Assembly: GCF_030056705.1 (NCBI RefSeq)
Contig: NZ_JASHIC010000010.1
Coordinates: 154,719 to 218,718 of the forward strand
DNA: 64,000 bases
Source: Flectobacillus longus
GTDB lineage: Bacteria > Bacteroidota > Bacteroidia > Cytophagales > Spirosomataceae
Reading direction: 5' to 3'
Below the pieces are notes generated by a model, which made no database searches, was not told where the DNA came from, and saw nothing but the letters and a program-made list of their open reading frames with translations. Below, piece by piece: positions 1 to 8,155 of the stretch. The translations under genes were made by a program, and so were the position numbers. Positions within the stretch are counted from its first letter, which is position 1. Each line of letters starts with the position of its first letter.

Positions 1-303
1 GTGAAAAAAGGTCAACAATCACGTTACTGTTGGACTGAACCACAACGTGATATTGCAATTCGTGAATTGGGTGGTGACAAAGAAAGTTCAGTGGGTGTAC
101 AACGTTACAAAGGTTTGGGTGAAATGAACGCCGAACAGCTTTGGGAAACAACCATGAACCCAGATACTCGTACTTTGAAGCAGGTAACAATCGAGTCGGC
201 AGCAGAGGCAGATCACTTGTTCTCGATGTTGATGGGGGATGAAGTAGCTCCACGTCGTGAATTTATCGAGAAAAATGCGAAATATGCAAAAGTAGATGTT
301 TAG
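1..303 (+). CDS. gyrB: DNA gyrase subunit B, C-terminal end (partial)
   Basis: This is the last 100 codons of a type II topoisomerase B subunit. The gene enters from the left edge, so the first codon seen (GTG) is internal and not a start. The signature [20 protein letters not shown], typical of the TOPRIM/C-terminal part of GyrB, is present and is followed by the usual MNP-TRTL and [16 protein letters not shown] segments up to the normal C-terminus. GyrB supplies the ATPase that drives negative supercoiling with GyrA. ParE shares much of this block, but the full ETTMNPxxRTL and GDxVxxRREFIExNA tail favours GyrB. A stem-loop terminator follows at 418-455. Confidence 0.93.
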   Translation: MKKGQQSRYCWTEPQRDIAIRELGGDKESSVGVQRYKGLGEMNAEQLWETTMNPDTRTLKQVTIESAAEADHLFSMLMGDEVAPRREFIEKNAKYAKVDV

Positions 304-314
304 GCATCTTGCTA

Positions 315-557
315 TTTAGTGAGTTGTGATTGAGTGATTATTTTTTATAATTTTTACTCGTAGAGATGCAATATTTTGTGTCTAAAGCTTATAAACTATC
401 TGCTAAAATATTCTATTAAAAAGGCGGTCGGAATTGGTTTTTCGATCGCCTTTTTAATATATACCATAGATGAATCGGCTTAAGACGCAAAATATTGCGT
501 CTCTACTGGTGGGATACAGTTTTTTAAAAAATCACTCAATCACTCATCCACTCAATC
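315..557. repeat. nested inverted-repeat element downstream of gyrB
   Basis: Outer arms at about 315-342 (GTTGTGATTGAGTGATT-like) and 528-557 (AATCACTCAATCACTCATCC-like) are inverted copies. Inside them lie a second inverted pair at 359-383 (GTAGAGATGCAATATTTTGT-like) and 483-506 (AGACGCAAAATATTGCGTCT-like). The two halves match over about 60 nt with a few gaps. The centre contains the rho-independent stem at 418-455. The layout resembles a small non-autonomous element or a long imperfect hairpin. Half copies and related palindromes occur at 2235-2306 and 26263-26290. Confidence 0.6.
418..455 (+). terminator. rho-independent terminator after gyrB
   Basis: AAAAAGGCGGTCG pairs with CGATCGCCTTTTT around a 12-nt loop, with one G-U wobble, and ends in a T-run. 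It is placed 115 nt after the gyrB stop. Confidence 0.75.
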
Positions 558-568
558 AACAACTATCC

Positions 569-1414
569 ATGCAGATAACCACGCATACCATACCACAAGA
601 TTTATTTCAGAAGGGAGATTTACCTGAATTGAATGTCTTTGATTACCATGCTGCCGAAGATCACCTTAATAGCAAAGTGACTTTGCGTCAGCATGTGATT
701 AGTTTTTTGGTACATGGACAAAAGAAAATACATTTCTCGAACGATACCGTGGAAGTCAACAACCAATATGCTGTAGTGATGGCATCAGGCAATTGTTTGA
801 TGTCCGAGTGTTTGGGCGATAGTAATTCTTATCAGAGTGTGTTGTTATTCTTTTCGCCAGAAAACGTATCTAACTTTTTTCTGAAATACCCTCAGTTTGT
901 TCGAGCGAAAGTGGAGGGACAAAATGCTTTTTTTGTCTTAGAGCAAGATAACTACATTCAGCATTTAGTTGCATCGTTGAGGTTATATCTGCAAAAGCCT
1001 CAGTTGCTCAATTCGGCTATATTGACCTTAAAATGGGAAGAAATTATGCTTTATTTGATAGACAAATATGGCGACGCATTTGTGGTGTTTCTTCAAGGTT
1101 TATTACATAATCAGCAAGAAGTTTCGTTTAGAAAAGTCATAGAAGATAATCTTTACACCAATCTCAATTTAGAGGAACTTGCTTTTTTGTGTAATATGAG
1201 CTTATCGACATTTAAGCGACATTTTACGAGTATTTATCATGAAAGCCCTGGTAAATGGTTGCAAGCCAAACGCCTTGAGCGTGCCAAAGAGATATTGAGT
1301 CAAGGAGAAATGAAAGCCTCGGAAATATATCAGCTGTTTGGCTATGAGAATTTATCTAATTTTAGTGCAGCGTTCAAACATCAGTTTGGTATCAGCCCAA
1401 GACAAATAGCTTGA
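569..1414 (+). CDS. AraC family transcriptional regulator
   Basis: A 281-residue DNA-binding regulator. The N-terminal ~170 residues form a cupin-like sensing domain (DYHAAEDHLNSKVTLRQHVI, then a hydrophobic beta-rich stretch). The C-terminal ~95 residues hold two helix-turn-helix motifs of the AraC/XylS type (NLEELAFLCNMSLSTFKRHF and FGYENLSNFSAAFKHQFGIS, ending SPRQIA). I place the start at 569 and not at the in-frame ATG at 470, because the 33 extra codons would translate the dispersed palindrome at 483-502 and the CACTCAATCA repeat, both of which are intergenic elsewhere. The effector is unknown. The next gene on the same strand, a secreted PEBP-like protein, is a possible target (inference from adjacency only). 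Confidence 0.85.
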   Translation: MQITTHTIPQDLFQKGDLPELNVFDYHAAEDHLNSKVTLRQHVISFLVHGQKKIHFSNDTVEVNNQYAVVMASGNCLMSECLGDSNSYQSVLLFFSPENVSNFFLKYPQFVRAKVEGQNAFFVLEQDNYIQHLVASLRLYLQKPQLLNSAILTLKWEEIMLYLIDKYGDAFVVFLQGLLHNQQEVSFRKVIEDNLYTNLNLEELAFLCNMSLSTFKRHFTSIYHESPGKWLQAKRLERAKEILSQGEMKASEIYQLFGYENLSNFSAAFKHQFGISPRQIA

Positions 1415-1475
1415 CTTGACCTTTTTTCATAAGTAATTAAGCTAAAAACAATACCAACTCCTTATCGAAATCAAG

Positions 1476-1483
1476 TAATTTTG
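1476..1483 (+). promoter_or_regulatory. candidate -7 box TAATTTTG
   Basis: Matches the Bacteroidota sigma-A -7 consensus TAnnTTTG and lies 84 nt upstream of the PEBP-like gene. No clear -33 TTG was found at the usual spacing. Confidence 0.35.
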
Positions 1484-1566
1484 TTCTGTACAAAAGGGTA
1501 TGAGCTTTTGAGATCTTTTCAATAGCTCAAAATATGTTTTTTCTTATCATTTAAAACCTTATTAAT

Positions 1567-2118
1567 ATGTTACGCTCAAAATTACTACTTACTATTGCCT
1601 TAGTTCTAACAGCATTTATAGGTACGAATGCACAAACTTTTACCTTAAAAAGCAACGATATTGGTGGACAATTCACCAAGAAACAAGAGTTTAACGGTTT
1701 CGGATGTAGTGGTGAAAATGTTTCACCGCAATTATTGTGGGAAAATGCTCCAGAAGGAACAAAGAGCTTTGCCATTACGGTATATGACCCAGACGCCCCA
1801 ACAGGAAGTGGATTTTGGCATTGGGTAGTTTTTGATATCCCAGCCAATGTAAAAGAATTAAAATCAGGTGCAGGTGACTTGACAAAAGGATTGGCTCCAA
1901 AAGGAGCTATCCAAAGTGTTACTTCGTATGGAGCTAAAGGTTTTGGAGGAGCTTGTCCACCAGTAGGGCATGGTTTTCACCAATATATTTTTACAATTCA
2001 TGCTTTGAAAACAGATAAATTGGGCTTAGATGAAAATACGAATCCTGAAATTGTAGGGTTCTATTTGTGGCAAAATACCTTGGCGAAAGCGTCTATCGTG
2101 TCTTACTACAAAAGATAG
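1567..2118 (+). CDS. secreted YbhB/YbcL-type PEBP family protein
   Basis: 183 residues with a clear signal peptide (basic MLRSK, hydrophobic core, cleavage near TNAQ), so the mature protein is exported. The phosphatidylethanolamine-binding/Raf-kinase-inhibitor-like fold is shown by DPDAPTGSGFWHWVVFDIP and later GHGFHQYIFTIHAL, the two blocks that line the anion-binding pocket in the YbhB/YbcL branch. Its exact ligand in bacteria is not settled. It follows the AraC gene by 152 nt with its own candidate -7 box, and it ends 45 nt before a strong terminator. Length is normal for the family. Confidence 0.85.
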   Translation: MLRSKLLLTIALVLTAFIGTNAQTFTLKSNDIGGQFTKKQEFNGFGCSGENVSPQLLWENAPEGTKSFAITVYDPDAPTGSGFWHWVVFDIPANVKELKSGAGDLTKGLAPKGAIQSVTSYGAKGFGGACPPVGHGFHQYIFTIHALKTDKLGLDENTNPEIVGFYLWQNTLAKASIVSYYKR

Positions 2119-2163
2119 GAAAGCTTCGAAAGCGAGAAAATCAACAGAATTATCTTGACAGTT

Positions 2164-2209
2164 TATCAAAAAAGGCGTTCGAAAGCTCATTTCGAACGCT
2201 TTTTTGATA
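2164..2209 (+). terminator. terminator with palindrome shared with 12814-12860
   Basis: TATCAAAAAAGGCGTTCGAAA and TTTCGAACGCTTTTTTGATA form a long stem. Nearly the same palindrome terminates the gamma-carbonic anhydrase gene at 12814-12860. Confidence 0.8.
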
Positions 2210-2234
2210 CTATACCTCAAAACGAATCCATCTT

Positions 2235-2306
2235 TAGCCGCAAAACATTGCGTCGATACGGGTGTTAATCATATAAAAATAATCGCTCAACCACCATTCA
2301 CTCAAT
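2235..2306. repeat. degenerate half copy of the 315-557 element
   Basis: CCGCAAAACATTGCGTCGATACGGGTG followed by a CGCTCAACCACCATTCACTCAATCA-like tail has the same order as the right half of the element at 483-557, with substitutions. The rest of the gap 2119-2625 is AT-rich and holds only the terminator at 2164-2209 and the promoter box at 2600. Confidence 0.5.
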
Positions 2307-2599
2307 CAGGAGAGACTCATGGCTTTGATGTTTATTTGAAATAGAGCGAGGAGCAATCTTTTTTAATACAATTTTGAAATAAAGTAATCTATCAATAAGT
2401 TATAGTTTGAGAAAGGGTACAAAACTGACTTTAAAAAAATGAGTCGCAAAAGCCTTATCTATGTCAGATATACCTCTCTATCGGCGATAGAATCATATTT
2501 TTTCTACAATAGGATAAACATTTCGCTCCATAAATTTTTTAAAAGGCTTGGCATTTGTTAATTTAACGTTTTGTTAATATTACAATGAATGATAAACCT

Positions 2600-2607
2600 T
2601 AAATTTG
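2600..2607 (+). promoter_or_regulatory. candidate -7 box TAAATTTG
   Basis: Exact TAnnTTTG match 18 nt before the ATG at 2626. A TTTG at 2570-2573 could be the -33 box, though the spacing (26) is long. The box covers the alternative TTG start at 2605, which argues for the ATG at 2626. Confidence 0.45.
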
Positions 2608-2625
2608 TCTATTCCACCATTTATA

Positions 2626-2844
2626 ATGTCAGAATTTAATTTTAAACAATTTCACATTCGATCAATGAATGCCTCTTCGGCTGAGGAAAGAGCTACAATA
2701 AACCAAGAATTGAAGGATTTGTACGCTTCTTTATCTCCAGAAGATCAAAAGGAGTTTAATGCACAATTACAAACCTTTTTGGTAAAAGAAATGGGTCGTT
2801 TACGTTCTGATTATGAAGCAATTAAAGGTGGTATGCAAGAATAA
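2626..2844 (+). CDS. small conserved-looking hypothetical protein
   Basis: 72 residues, acidic and helical, with no signal peptide or membrane segment. It starts MSEFNFKQFHIRSMNASSAE and continues with E/K/Q-rich helices (KDLYASLSPEDQKEFNAQL, then KEMGRLRSDYEAIKGGM). I do not recognise a family. The clean start 18 nt after a TAnnTTTG box and the close position upstream of polyphosphate kinase (132 nt) suggest a real gene, possibly co-transcribed with ppk1. Confidence 0.6.
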   Translation: MSEFNFKQFHIRSMNASSAEERATINQELKDLYASLSPEDQKEFNAQLQTFLVKEMGRLRSDYEAIKGGMQE

Positions 2845-2976
2845 AATAGCAAGGTTTTCGTTAAGGTTTTATAGTATAACCTCTGAAAATTTATGCAACG
2901 ACTAAGAAGAAAATATCGTAAACGCGGTGAAATAGGTTCTCTAGTCGAGAATCTTTTTTCATTTTTGGGTAATTTT

Positions 2977-5205
2977 ATGAATACGAAACAAACACCAGAG
3001 GAAAAACGTCGTCTTGAAAAAGTCATAAATCGCTCTTATGACGTTATAGAGAAGTCGGATTATATCAGCCGAGATTTGAGTTGGTTAAAATTCGATGAAA
3101 GGGTATTAGACCAAGCACGAGATTCAAGAAGAAATGTATTTGACCGACTGAAATTTTTAGCAATCACGGCTTCAAATCTTGACGAGTTTTTTTCGATTAG
3201 AGTTGGTTCTTTGTATAACTATATCGACTTTGGTAAAGAGCGCAGCGACTATTCTGGTTTGAGAGAAATCCCATTCAAAAAAACTTTGATGGCTGCTACT
3301 CAGGCTTTTGTCCAAGAAAAACAACGCCTTTATAAAGAAGAAATCGTACCACTATGTACTGAAAACGGCTTTAGAATTATTAAGATTGGTGATTTGTATT
3401 CTGAAGAACTTGAAAAAGTAACGGATTACTTCAATCGCACGATATATCCAATGCTAACCCCAATGGTGTTTGACCAGACGCATACTTTCCCAAGTTTGCT
3501 GGCAAAGACACTGATTTTTGGGGTGGTTACTCGCATACCCTCTGGCGAAATTGATTTTATTAAAAACGAACCTCTTAAAGGTGGTGAAAATAGTAAAATC
3601 AGCTTTGTACAAATCCCACAAAACCTTAAACGTTTTTTTGTTTTTGAACGTGAAGACGAAATCGTTTTCTTCCCTATCGAAGAGATTATTCGTCACGAAA
3701 TGTGGAAACTCTACAAAAATGTAGAAATCGAATCGATTGCCCTTTTCCGTATTACTCGTAATGGAGATTTTGATGTAGTTGAACACGAAGATTCGGAAAC
3801 AGACTTTATCGACGAAATCAAAAAGAAAATCAAGGATCGTCGTTTGGGGCGTGTAACCCGTATCGAAATCGAACCTGATTGCTCACCATGGATGCTCGAA
3901 ATGATGATGAAACGTTGGAAGCTGGAAAAAGATGGTGTTTTCTACAATGGAAACCTCATTGATTTTACGGCTTTTTGGCAAATTATCAAATATCCAGAAT
4001 TTAAAGGCCGTTTAATTCAGCAACATCCAGCGGTGCCTCCACTAGGTTTATCTACAGTAAAACAGGCTGATATTTTTGAGACAGTACGCCAAGGCGATAT
4101 TTTGATGCACCATCCGTACAACAATTTTGAACCTGTTTTGCAATTGCTCGAACAGGCTGCTGACGACCCACAGGTTTTGGCAATTAAGATTACGTTGTAT
4201 CGTATTTCCAAAAACTCACGTATTGCCGATGCACTCCTTCATGCTGCCGAAAATGGTAAACACGTTTCTGTATTGTTTGAGGTAAAAGCTCGTTTTGATG
4301 AAGAAAACAACATTCGTGAAGCATTGCGCCTTCAAAATGCTGGCTGTTTTGTGATTTATGGTATTCCTGGTTTGAAAACACATACAAAGCTTTTGCAGGT
4401 AATTCGTTCTGAAGGTAATCAAGTAGTAAGTTATGCGCACTTGTCGTCGGGTAATTATAATGAAGATACGGCAAAACTTTATACTGATATTGGATTGTTG
4501 ACAACCAATGAAGTAATTACACGTGATATTTCGGAATTTTTTAATGTAATCACGGGACATTCACAGCCTCACAGTTACAAATATTTGATTACGGCACCTC
4601 GTGAGATGCGTAACAAATTGGTGGAAATGATTCGCAATGAGGCCAAAAATGCTCAAGCAGGTTTGCCTAGCGGTATTTGTATCAAGATTAACTCTTTGCA
4701 GGATAAAATCACCATTGATGAGTTGTACAAAGCCTCTCAAGCAGGTGTACCAATACAGCTAATTGTGCGTGGCATTTGTTGTATTCGTCCTGGTCGAAAA
4801 GGTTTGTCAGACAATATCAAAGTACGCTCAATTGTAGGGGATTTCTTAGAGCACACTCGTGTATATTATTTCCACAACAATGGTAACCCGAAGGTATATG
4901 GAGGTTCTGCCGACGTAATGGTGCGAAGCTTTGACCGTCGTATTGAGTCGCTATTTGAGTTGGTAACCAACCAAGTAAGACAACAAGCTATCCATATTTT
5001 ACAATGTAACTTGCGTGACAATGTTAATACTTATGAGATGCAAGAAGATGGTTCTTATAAGCACTTAGCCAATCCTGAAGATTTAGGAATAGAGCCTTTT
5101 GACATTCATAAGGTATTCTTTAATGTAAAAATAGAAGATGTCATGAAAGCTCGTTTGTTTGCTGAAACAACAGAGCCAGAACATATAGAGTTAGAAAGTA
5201 TTTAA
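2977..5205 (+). CDS. ppk1: polyphosphate kinase 1
   Basis: This enzyme reversibly transfers the gamma-phosphate of ATP to long-chain polyphosphate. From the ATG at 2977 it has 742 residues. The N-terminal block ISRDLSWLKFDERVLDQARD, the head domain, and the two phospholipase-D-like C-terminal domains are in order. The autophosphorylated histidine lies in GIPGLKTHTKLLQV (His469 by this numbering), and SYAHLSSGNYNEDTAKLYTD follows as in the family. An upstream in-frame ATG at 2893 would add 28 basic residues with little family resemblance, so I prefer 2977, but this is not certain. A small unknown gene precedes it and a terminator follows at 5233. Phosphate genes also occur at 30.8-36 kb but are not linked. 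Confidence 0.95.
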   Translation: MNTKQTPEEKRRLEKVINRSYDVIEKSDYISRDLSWLKFDERVLDQARDSRRNVFDRLKFLAITASNLDEFFSIRVGSLYNYIDFGKERSDYSGLREIPFKKTLMAATQAFVQEKQRLYKEEIVPLCTENGFRIIKIGDLYSEELEKVTDYFNRTIYPMLTPMVFDQTHTFPSLLAKTLIFGVVTRIPSGEIDFIKNEPLKGGENSKISFVQIPQNLKRFFVFEREDEIVFFPIEEIIRHEMWKLYKNVEIESIALFRITRNGDFDVVEHEDSETDFIDEIKKKIKDRRLGRVTRIEIEPDCSPWMLEMMMKRWKLEKDGVFYNGNLIDFTAFWQIIKYPEFKGRLIQQHPAVPPLGLSTVKQADIFETVRQGDILMHHPYNNFEPVLQLLEQAADDPQVLAIKITLYRISKNSRIADALLHAAENGKHVSVLFEVKARFDEENNIREALRLQNAGCFVIYGIPGLKTHTKLLQVIRSEGNQVVSYAHLSSGNYNEDTAKLYTDIGLLTTNEVITRDISEFFNVITGHSQPHSYKYLITAPREMRNKLVEMIRNEAKNAQAGLPSGICIKINSLQDKITIDELYKASQAGVPIQLIVRGICCIRPGRKGLSDNIKVRSIVGDFLEHTRVYYFHNNGNPKVYGGSADVMVRSFDRRIESLFELVTNQVRQQAIHILQCNLRDNVNTYEMQEDGSYKHLANPEDLGIEPFDIHKVFFNVKIEDVMKARLFAETTEPEHIELESI

Positions 5206-5232
5206 TCTAATTTTTCCAGAAAAACCAGCACG

Positions 5233-5263
5233 ACCCTCATTTCGGTGAGGGTTTTGTGTTTTT
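5233..5263 (+). terminator. terminator after ppk1
   Basis: ACCCTCA, loop TTTCGG, TGAGGGT, then TTTGTGTTTTT. It runs up to within 8 nt of the next start codon. Confidence 0.7.
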
Positions 5264-5270
5264 AGAAATA

Positions 5271-5807
5271 ATGAAAAAATCTTTTGACGCATATCAGTTA
5301 AAGGCAGGTGATGTTATTGCTTCTATAGGTGCCGCCTCTGGCGTTTGGGAAATAGGCTTGGCAGGAATGCAATCTGGCTTGACATTTTATATTCAGGATA
5401 TAGATGAATATAGTTGTAATGAAGAAGAAATAGCCTATACAAAAGCTTATTGGGAACGTCAGATTGGTCGAAAAATAAATGGTACATTTTATGCTGTAGT
5501 TGGAACACCACAAAAAACAAATCTACCTAAAGATACCTTCGATAAGGTATTAATCATTAACGCTTTTCATGAATTTCAATATCAAGAAGTAATATTGTTA
5601 GAAATAGCTCAAATTCTTAAATCAACAGGAAAGCTTATTATTGAAGAGGAAATAGCCTTAGAACAAGGACAAGTACACGAAGGATGTGGATTACCTCTTT
5701 TTTCAGAAACTCAACTTGTAAATCTACTAGACGCAAATCAATTTGCATTAAAGACTGTCGTTGAGAAAGAAAGATATTTAAAGGTATTCGTTTTTGAAAA
5801 AAAATAG
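5271..5807 (+). CDS. class I SAM-dependent methyltransferase-like protein
   Basis: 178 residues. GDVIASIGAASGVWEIGLAG near the N-terminus resembles motif I of Rossmann-fold methyltransferases. DTFDKVLIINAFHEF and the LLEIAQILKSTGKLIIEEE segment match motifs IV and VI of the same fold. The substrate cannot be told. The ATG at 5271 is chosen over the GTG at 5256, which lies inside the ppk1 terminator T-run. Motif I has S-I-G-A-A-S-G where the usual form is D-I-G-x-G-x-G, so it is somewhat divergent. Confidence 0.7.
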   Translation: MKKSFDAYQLKAGDVIASIGAASGVWEIGLAGMQSGLTFYIQDIDEYSCNEEEIAYTKAYWERQIGRKINGTFYAVVGTPQKTNLPKDTFDKVLIINAFHEFQYQEVILLEIAQILKSTGKLIIEEEIALEQGQVHEGCGLPLFSETQLVNLLDANQFALKTVVEKERYLKVFVFEKK

Positions 5808-5852
5808 ATTTAGAGTAAAAATGTGGTATGTACTATCGTATCAAATTGGGTC

Positions 5853-6230
5853 TTAATGTAGACCTTCTTTGAGTAAGTCTTTGTATCCGCCCTTAAGATT
5901 ATAAATTTTTTTGAATCCATACTCCTTCAAAAGTTCGGCTATTTCAGAGCTTCTTCCGCCAGTTGCGCAATACAGCAATACGGGCTTGTCTCTGTCTAGA
6001 GTTTCAATTTTTTCTAAAATATCAGGGTCAAAATAATCAATACATTTAGCTGATGTGACTTTCCCTTCTTTCCATTCTTGGGGAGTTCGCACATCAATGA
6101 TTTGTATATCAGGATTACTTTTGACTATGTCCGCAAATTCATGAGGACTTACATTGAGGTTTTCCTCAACGACACAGCCTGTCAGAAATGTGGCACAACT
6201 GATGAAGTATAATACAAGTAAATGTCTCAT
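5853..6230 (-). CDS. rhodanese-like domain lipoprotein
   Basis: 125 residues. It opens with a lipoprotein signal (FLTGC, lipidated Cys19), so it should be membrane anchored on the periplasmic side. A single rhodanese domain fills the rest: DIQIIDVRTPQEWKEGKV, then the active-site loop YCATGGRS with Cys88 as the catalytic cysteine. Such proteins carry sulfur as a persulfide or act in redox control; the partner is unknown. It lies downstream of the GH16 gene on the same strand with a 168-nt gap, so co-transcription is possible but not shown. Confidence 0.88.
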   Translation of the reverse strand: MRHLLVLYFISCATFLTGCVVEENLNVSPHEFADIVKSNPDIQIIDVRTPQEWKEGKVTSAKCIDYFDPDILEKIETLDRDKPVLLYCATGGRSSEIAELLKEYGFKKIYNLKGGYKDLLKEGLH

Positions 6231-6398
6231 AAATGGTTAAATAGTGATTTTGTTGCAAGTTATAGTGATTAGAGGAGTTTTGACAATATTAAATTTTAGA
6301 AAGTCATTAGAGTTTTGATATTACTGAAAAATTCGAGTGAACCTAAGCATTTTTTTTAGCCGAAGACCTTATGATAAACTTATGAGTTGTATAATTGT

Positions 6399-7235
6399 CT
6401 ATTTTTTTCTTGTAATAGACTTTAACGGATAAACTCTCACGTAGTCTATCTCCATACGCTGAGGAAAAATACTTTCATCTATGCCTTTAAGTCCGCCCCA
6501 TCCTCCGCCTATAGCAATGTTTAGCAATAAATGAAAAGGCTGGTCAAAAGGGTAGTCTTCCCATTTGTTACTCACTTTCGGAAAAGATAGAACCAATTCA
6601 TTATCGATAAATGCTTCTATTTTATCGGGCGTCCAATCAATGTGGTAGGTATGAAATGCGGAGTGAAAATCGGCTAGTTTTCTATTGCCAGATGGCTGAG
6701 TACCCTTATTTTGATTAAAGTTTTTGGTATGTAATGTAGTATGTACACGTCCAGGGTCGTAACCAACATGCTCCATTATATCGATTTCGCCATTATTAGG
6801 AAGGTAGTTTTTATCATAAATGGGATTAGTTGCTAGCATCCAAATAGCAGGCCATGTACCTCTTCCTATTGGTAATTTGGCCCTAATTTTAAATCTTCCA
6901 TAAAGAAAATCTCCTTTGCCTTTGGTAACCAAGCGAGCCGAAGTGTAGGCATTATCATTCAGTCTTTCTTTATGAGCTTCAATAATCAGAATTCCGTTTT
7001 CGATACGAGTATTTTTAAGGTTTTTTTCTGTATAATATTGCAGTTCATTATTGCCCCAACCATGACCACCCACATCATAATTCCACTTGGTGGAGTCGGG
7101 AAGTCCGTTCTTATTAAACTCGTCAGCCCACGAAGGTTTTGAGGCAAATTGATAAGTTGTTGTTGGCGTGTTTTGTCCCAAAGACCAAAATTGTAAGCAA
7201 ATACATAGCTCAGTGAATACATGGCTTTTTTTCAT
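6399..7235 (-). CDS. secreted glycoside hydrolase family 16 (laminarinase-like)
   Basis: 278 residues with an N-terminal export signal. The catalytic signature GEIDIMEHVG (Glu150, Asp152, Glu155) is the E-[ILV]-D-x-x-E motif of retaining GH16 enzymes, with Glu150 as nucleophile and Glu155 as acid/base. GTWPAIWML upstream and the C-terminal QRMEIDYVRVY strand are also typical. The closest known activities are endo-beta-1,3-glucanases, so laminarin or a related beta-glucan is the likely substrate (inference). It is a single-domain enzyme with no carbohydrate-binding module or sorting domain. An AT-only 28-nt palindrome lies 69 nt upstream of the start. Confidence 0.9.
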   Translation of the reverse strand: MKKSHVFTELCICLQFWSLGQNTPTTTYQFASKPSWADEFNKNGLPDSTKWNYDVGGHGWGNNELQYYTEKNLKNTRIENGILIIEAHKERLNDNAYTSARLVTKGKGDFLYGRFKIRAKLPIGRGTWPAIWMLATNPIYDKNYLPNNGEIDIMEHVGYDPGRVHTTLHTKNFNQNKGTQPSGNRKLADFHSAFHTYHIDWTPDKIEAFIDNELVLSFPKVSNKWEDYPFDQPFHLLLNIAIGGGWGGLKGIDESIFPQRMEIDYVRVYPLKSITRKK

Positions 7236-7303
7236 AGTTTACCGATTAATGTATTGATAATAAGTATTTTATTAGAAAATCTGATAGATACCCAATTAAA
7301 GAT

Positions 7304-7331
7304 ATTTTATATTAATATTTTAATATAAAAT
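7304..7331. promoter_or_regulatory. perfect AT-only palindrome upstream of GH16
   Basis: ATTTTATATTAA, TATT, TTAATATAAAAT: 12-nt perfect arms made only of A and T. It sits between the divergent GH16 and SCP2-like genes. It could be an operator, but in AT-rich DNA it may be chance. I see nothing else supportable in the gap 7236-7707. Confidence 0.3.
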
Positions 7332-7707
7332 TAGAAAAATTACATTTTGTTGACGCTATTTTGAATGATTTCTTGCATTGAAACAGTAAAATTTCTATAT
7401 TTAATATAAGGAGTTGAGATAATTATAACAAACAAAAGCATACTCAATAATTCAACCTCCTATTATATCGAACTGCTAACGCATAGTATTAATGAATACT
7501 TTCTAAAGTTCGAAAAACACCTTGATGGTAAGTTTATTTACCGAGTATTTCCTTTCCCTACTTGACGAACATAGCTTGTTATTTTAGAAGTAAACTATGT
7601 GATTGTTATAGCCAAAACCAATATTCTTTCTAGAAATTACCTCTATTGTCTCTCAAAATTGAGAGGCATAAATTTATATTGTTCAATTTAAACCTAAATA
7701 CTCTATC

Positions 7708-8046
7708 ATGACTGATATTCACGATTTTTTCAAACGTACATTTCCAGATGCTTTAATTGCCAATCCAAGTGTTGCATCGTTACATCCGATGAAGCTTCGT
7801 TTAATTATCCACGGCGAACGAGAAGGAGAATGGATAGTTGATACGACAGGTGTACCAACATGCTATGCAGATTCTTCAGAATATTGTGAAAACTCGATTA
7901 ATATGTCATATTCGGCATTCCAGAGTTTTATCAAAGACCCAATAGGTTTGGCATCGTCGTATGCTTCGGAGGGTCTGATAAAAGTAAATGGACGCTTGAA
8001 TCTGCTTTCGCACTTTTCAAAGTTATTTAAAGTAGTAAAAAAATAG
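7708..8046 (+). CDS. SCP2 sterol-carrier-like domain protein
   Basis: 112 residues, soluble, no signal peptide. The N-terminal part (MKLRLIIHGEREGEWIVDT) and the C-terminal block (KDPIGLASSYASEGLIKVNG, then LNLLSHFSKLFKVV) resemble the beta-sheet and closing helix of SCP2 lipid-transfer domains, in which a short G-x-[IL]-K-x-x-G strand precedes the final helix. The match is by pattern only, so the assignment is moderate. It forms a convergent pair with the cytochrome gene and shares its bidirectional terminator. Confidence 0.55.
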   Translation: MTDIHDFFKRTFPDALIANPSVASLHPMKLRLIIHGEREGEWIVDTTGVPTCYADSSEYCENSINMSYSAFQSFIKDPIGLASSYASEGLIKVNGRLNLLSHFSKLFKVVKK

Positions 8047-8092
8047 GGTATAGGCAATGTGTCACTAGTTGTGATAAATTGAATACCTTTAA

Positions 8093-8133
8093 AAACCAAA
8101 GAGGCTGTTCCGAAGGAACAGCCTCTTTGGTTT
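8093..8133. terminator. bidirectional terminator, 19-bp perfect stem
   Basis: AAACCAAAGAGGCTGTTCC, loop GAA, GGAACAGCCTCTTTGGTTT. It serves the SCP2-like gene (plus strand) and the cytochrome c gene (minus strand). Confidence 0.85.
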
Positions 8134-8155
8134 GATTTAAGCTTTTGCCAACAAA

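Noticed and set aside
470..568. 33-codon N-terminal extension of the AraC ORF from the ATG at 470
   Set aside because: It would translate the dispersed palindrome at 483-502 and the CACTCAATCA repeat, which are intergenic elsewhere; the sensible start is 569.
1551..1847. 98-codon minus-strand ORF over the PEBP-like gene
   Set aside because: Antisense shadow of the PEBP gene; no motif of its own.
4190..4560. two minus-strand ORFs over the ppk1 catalytic region
   Set aside because: Antisense frames of a strongly conserved enzyme; no initiation signal.
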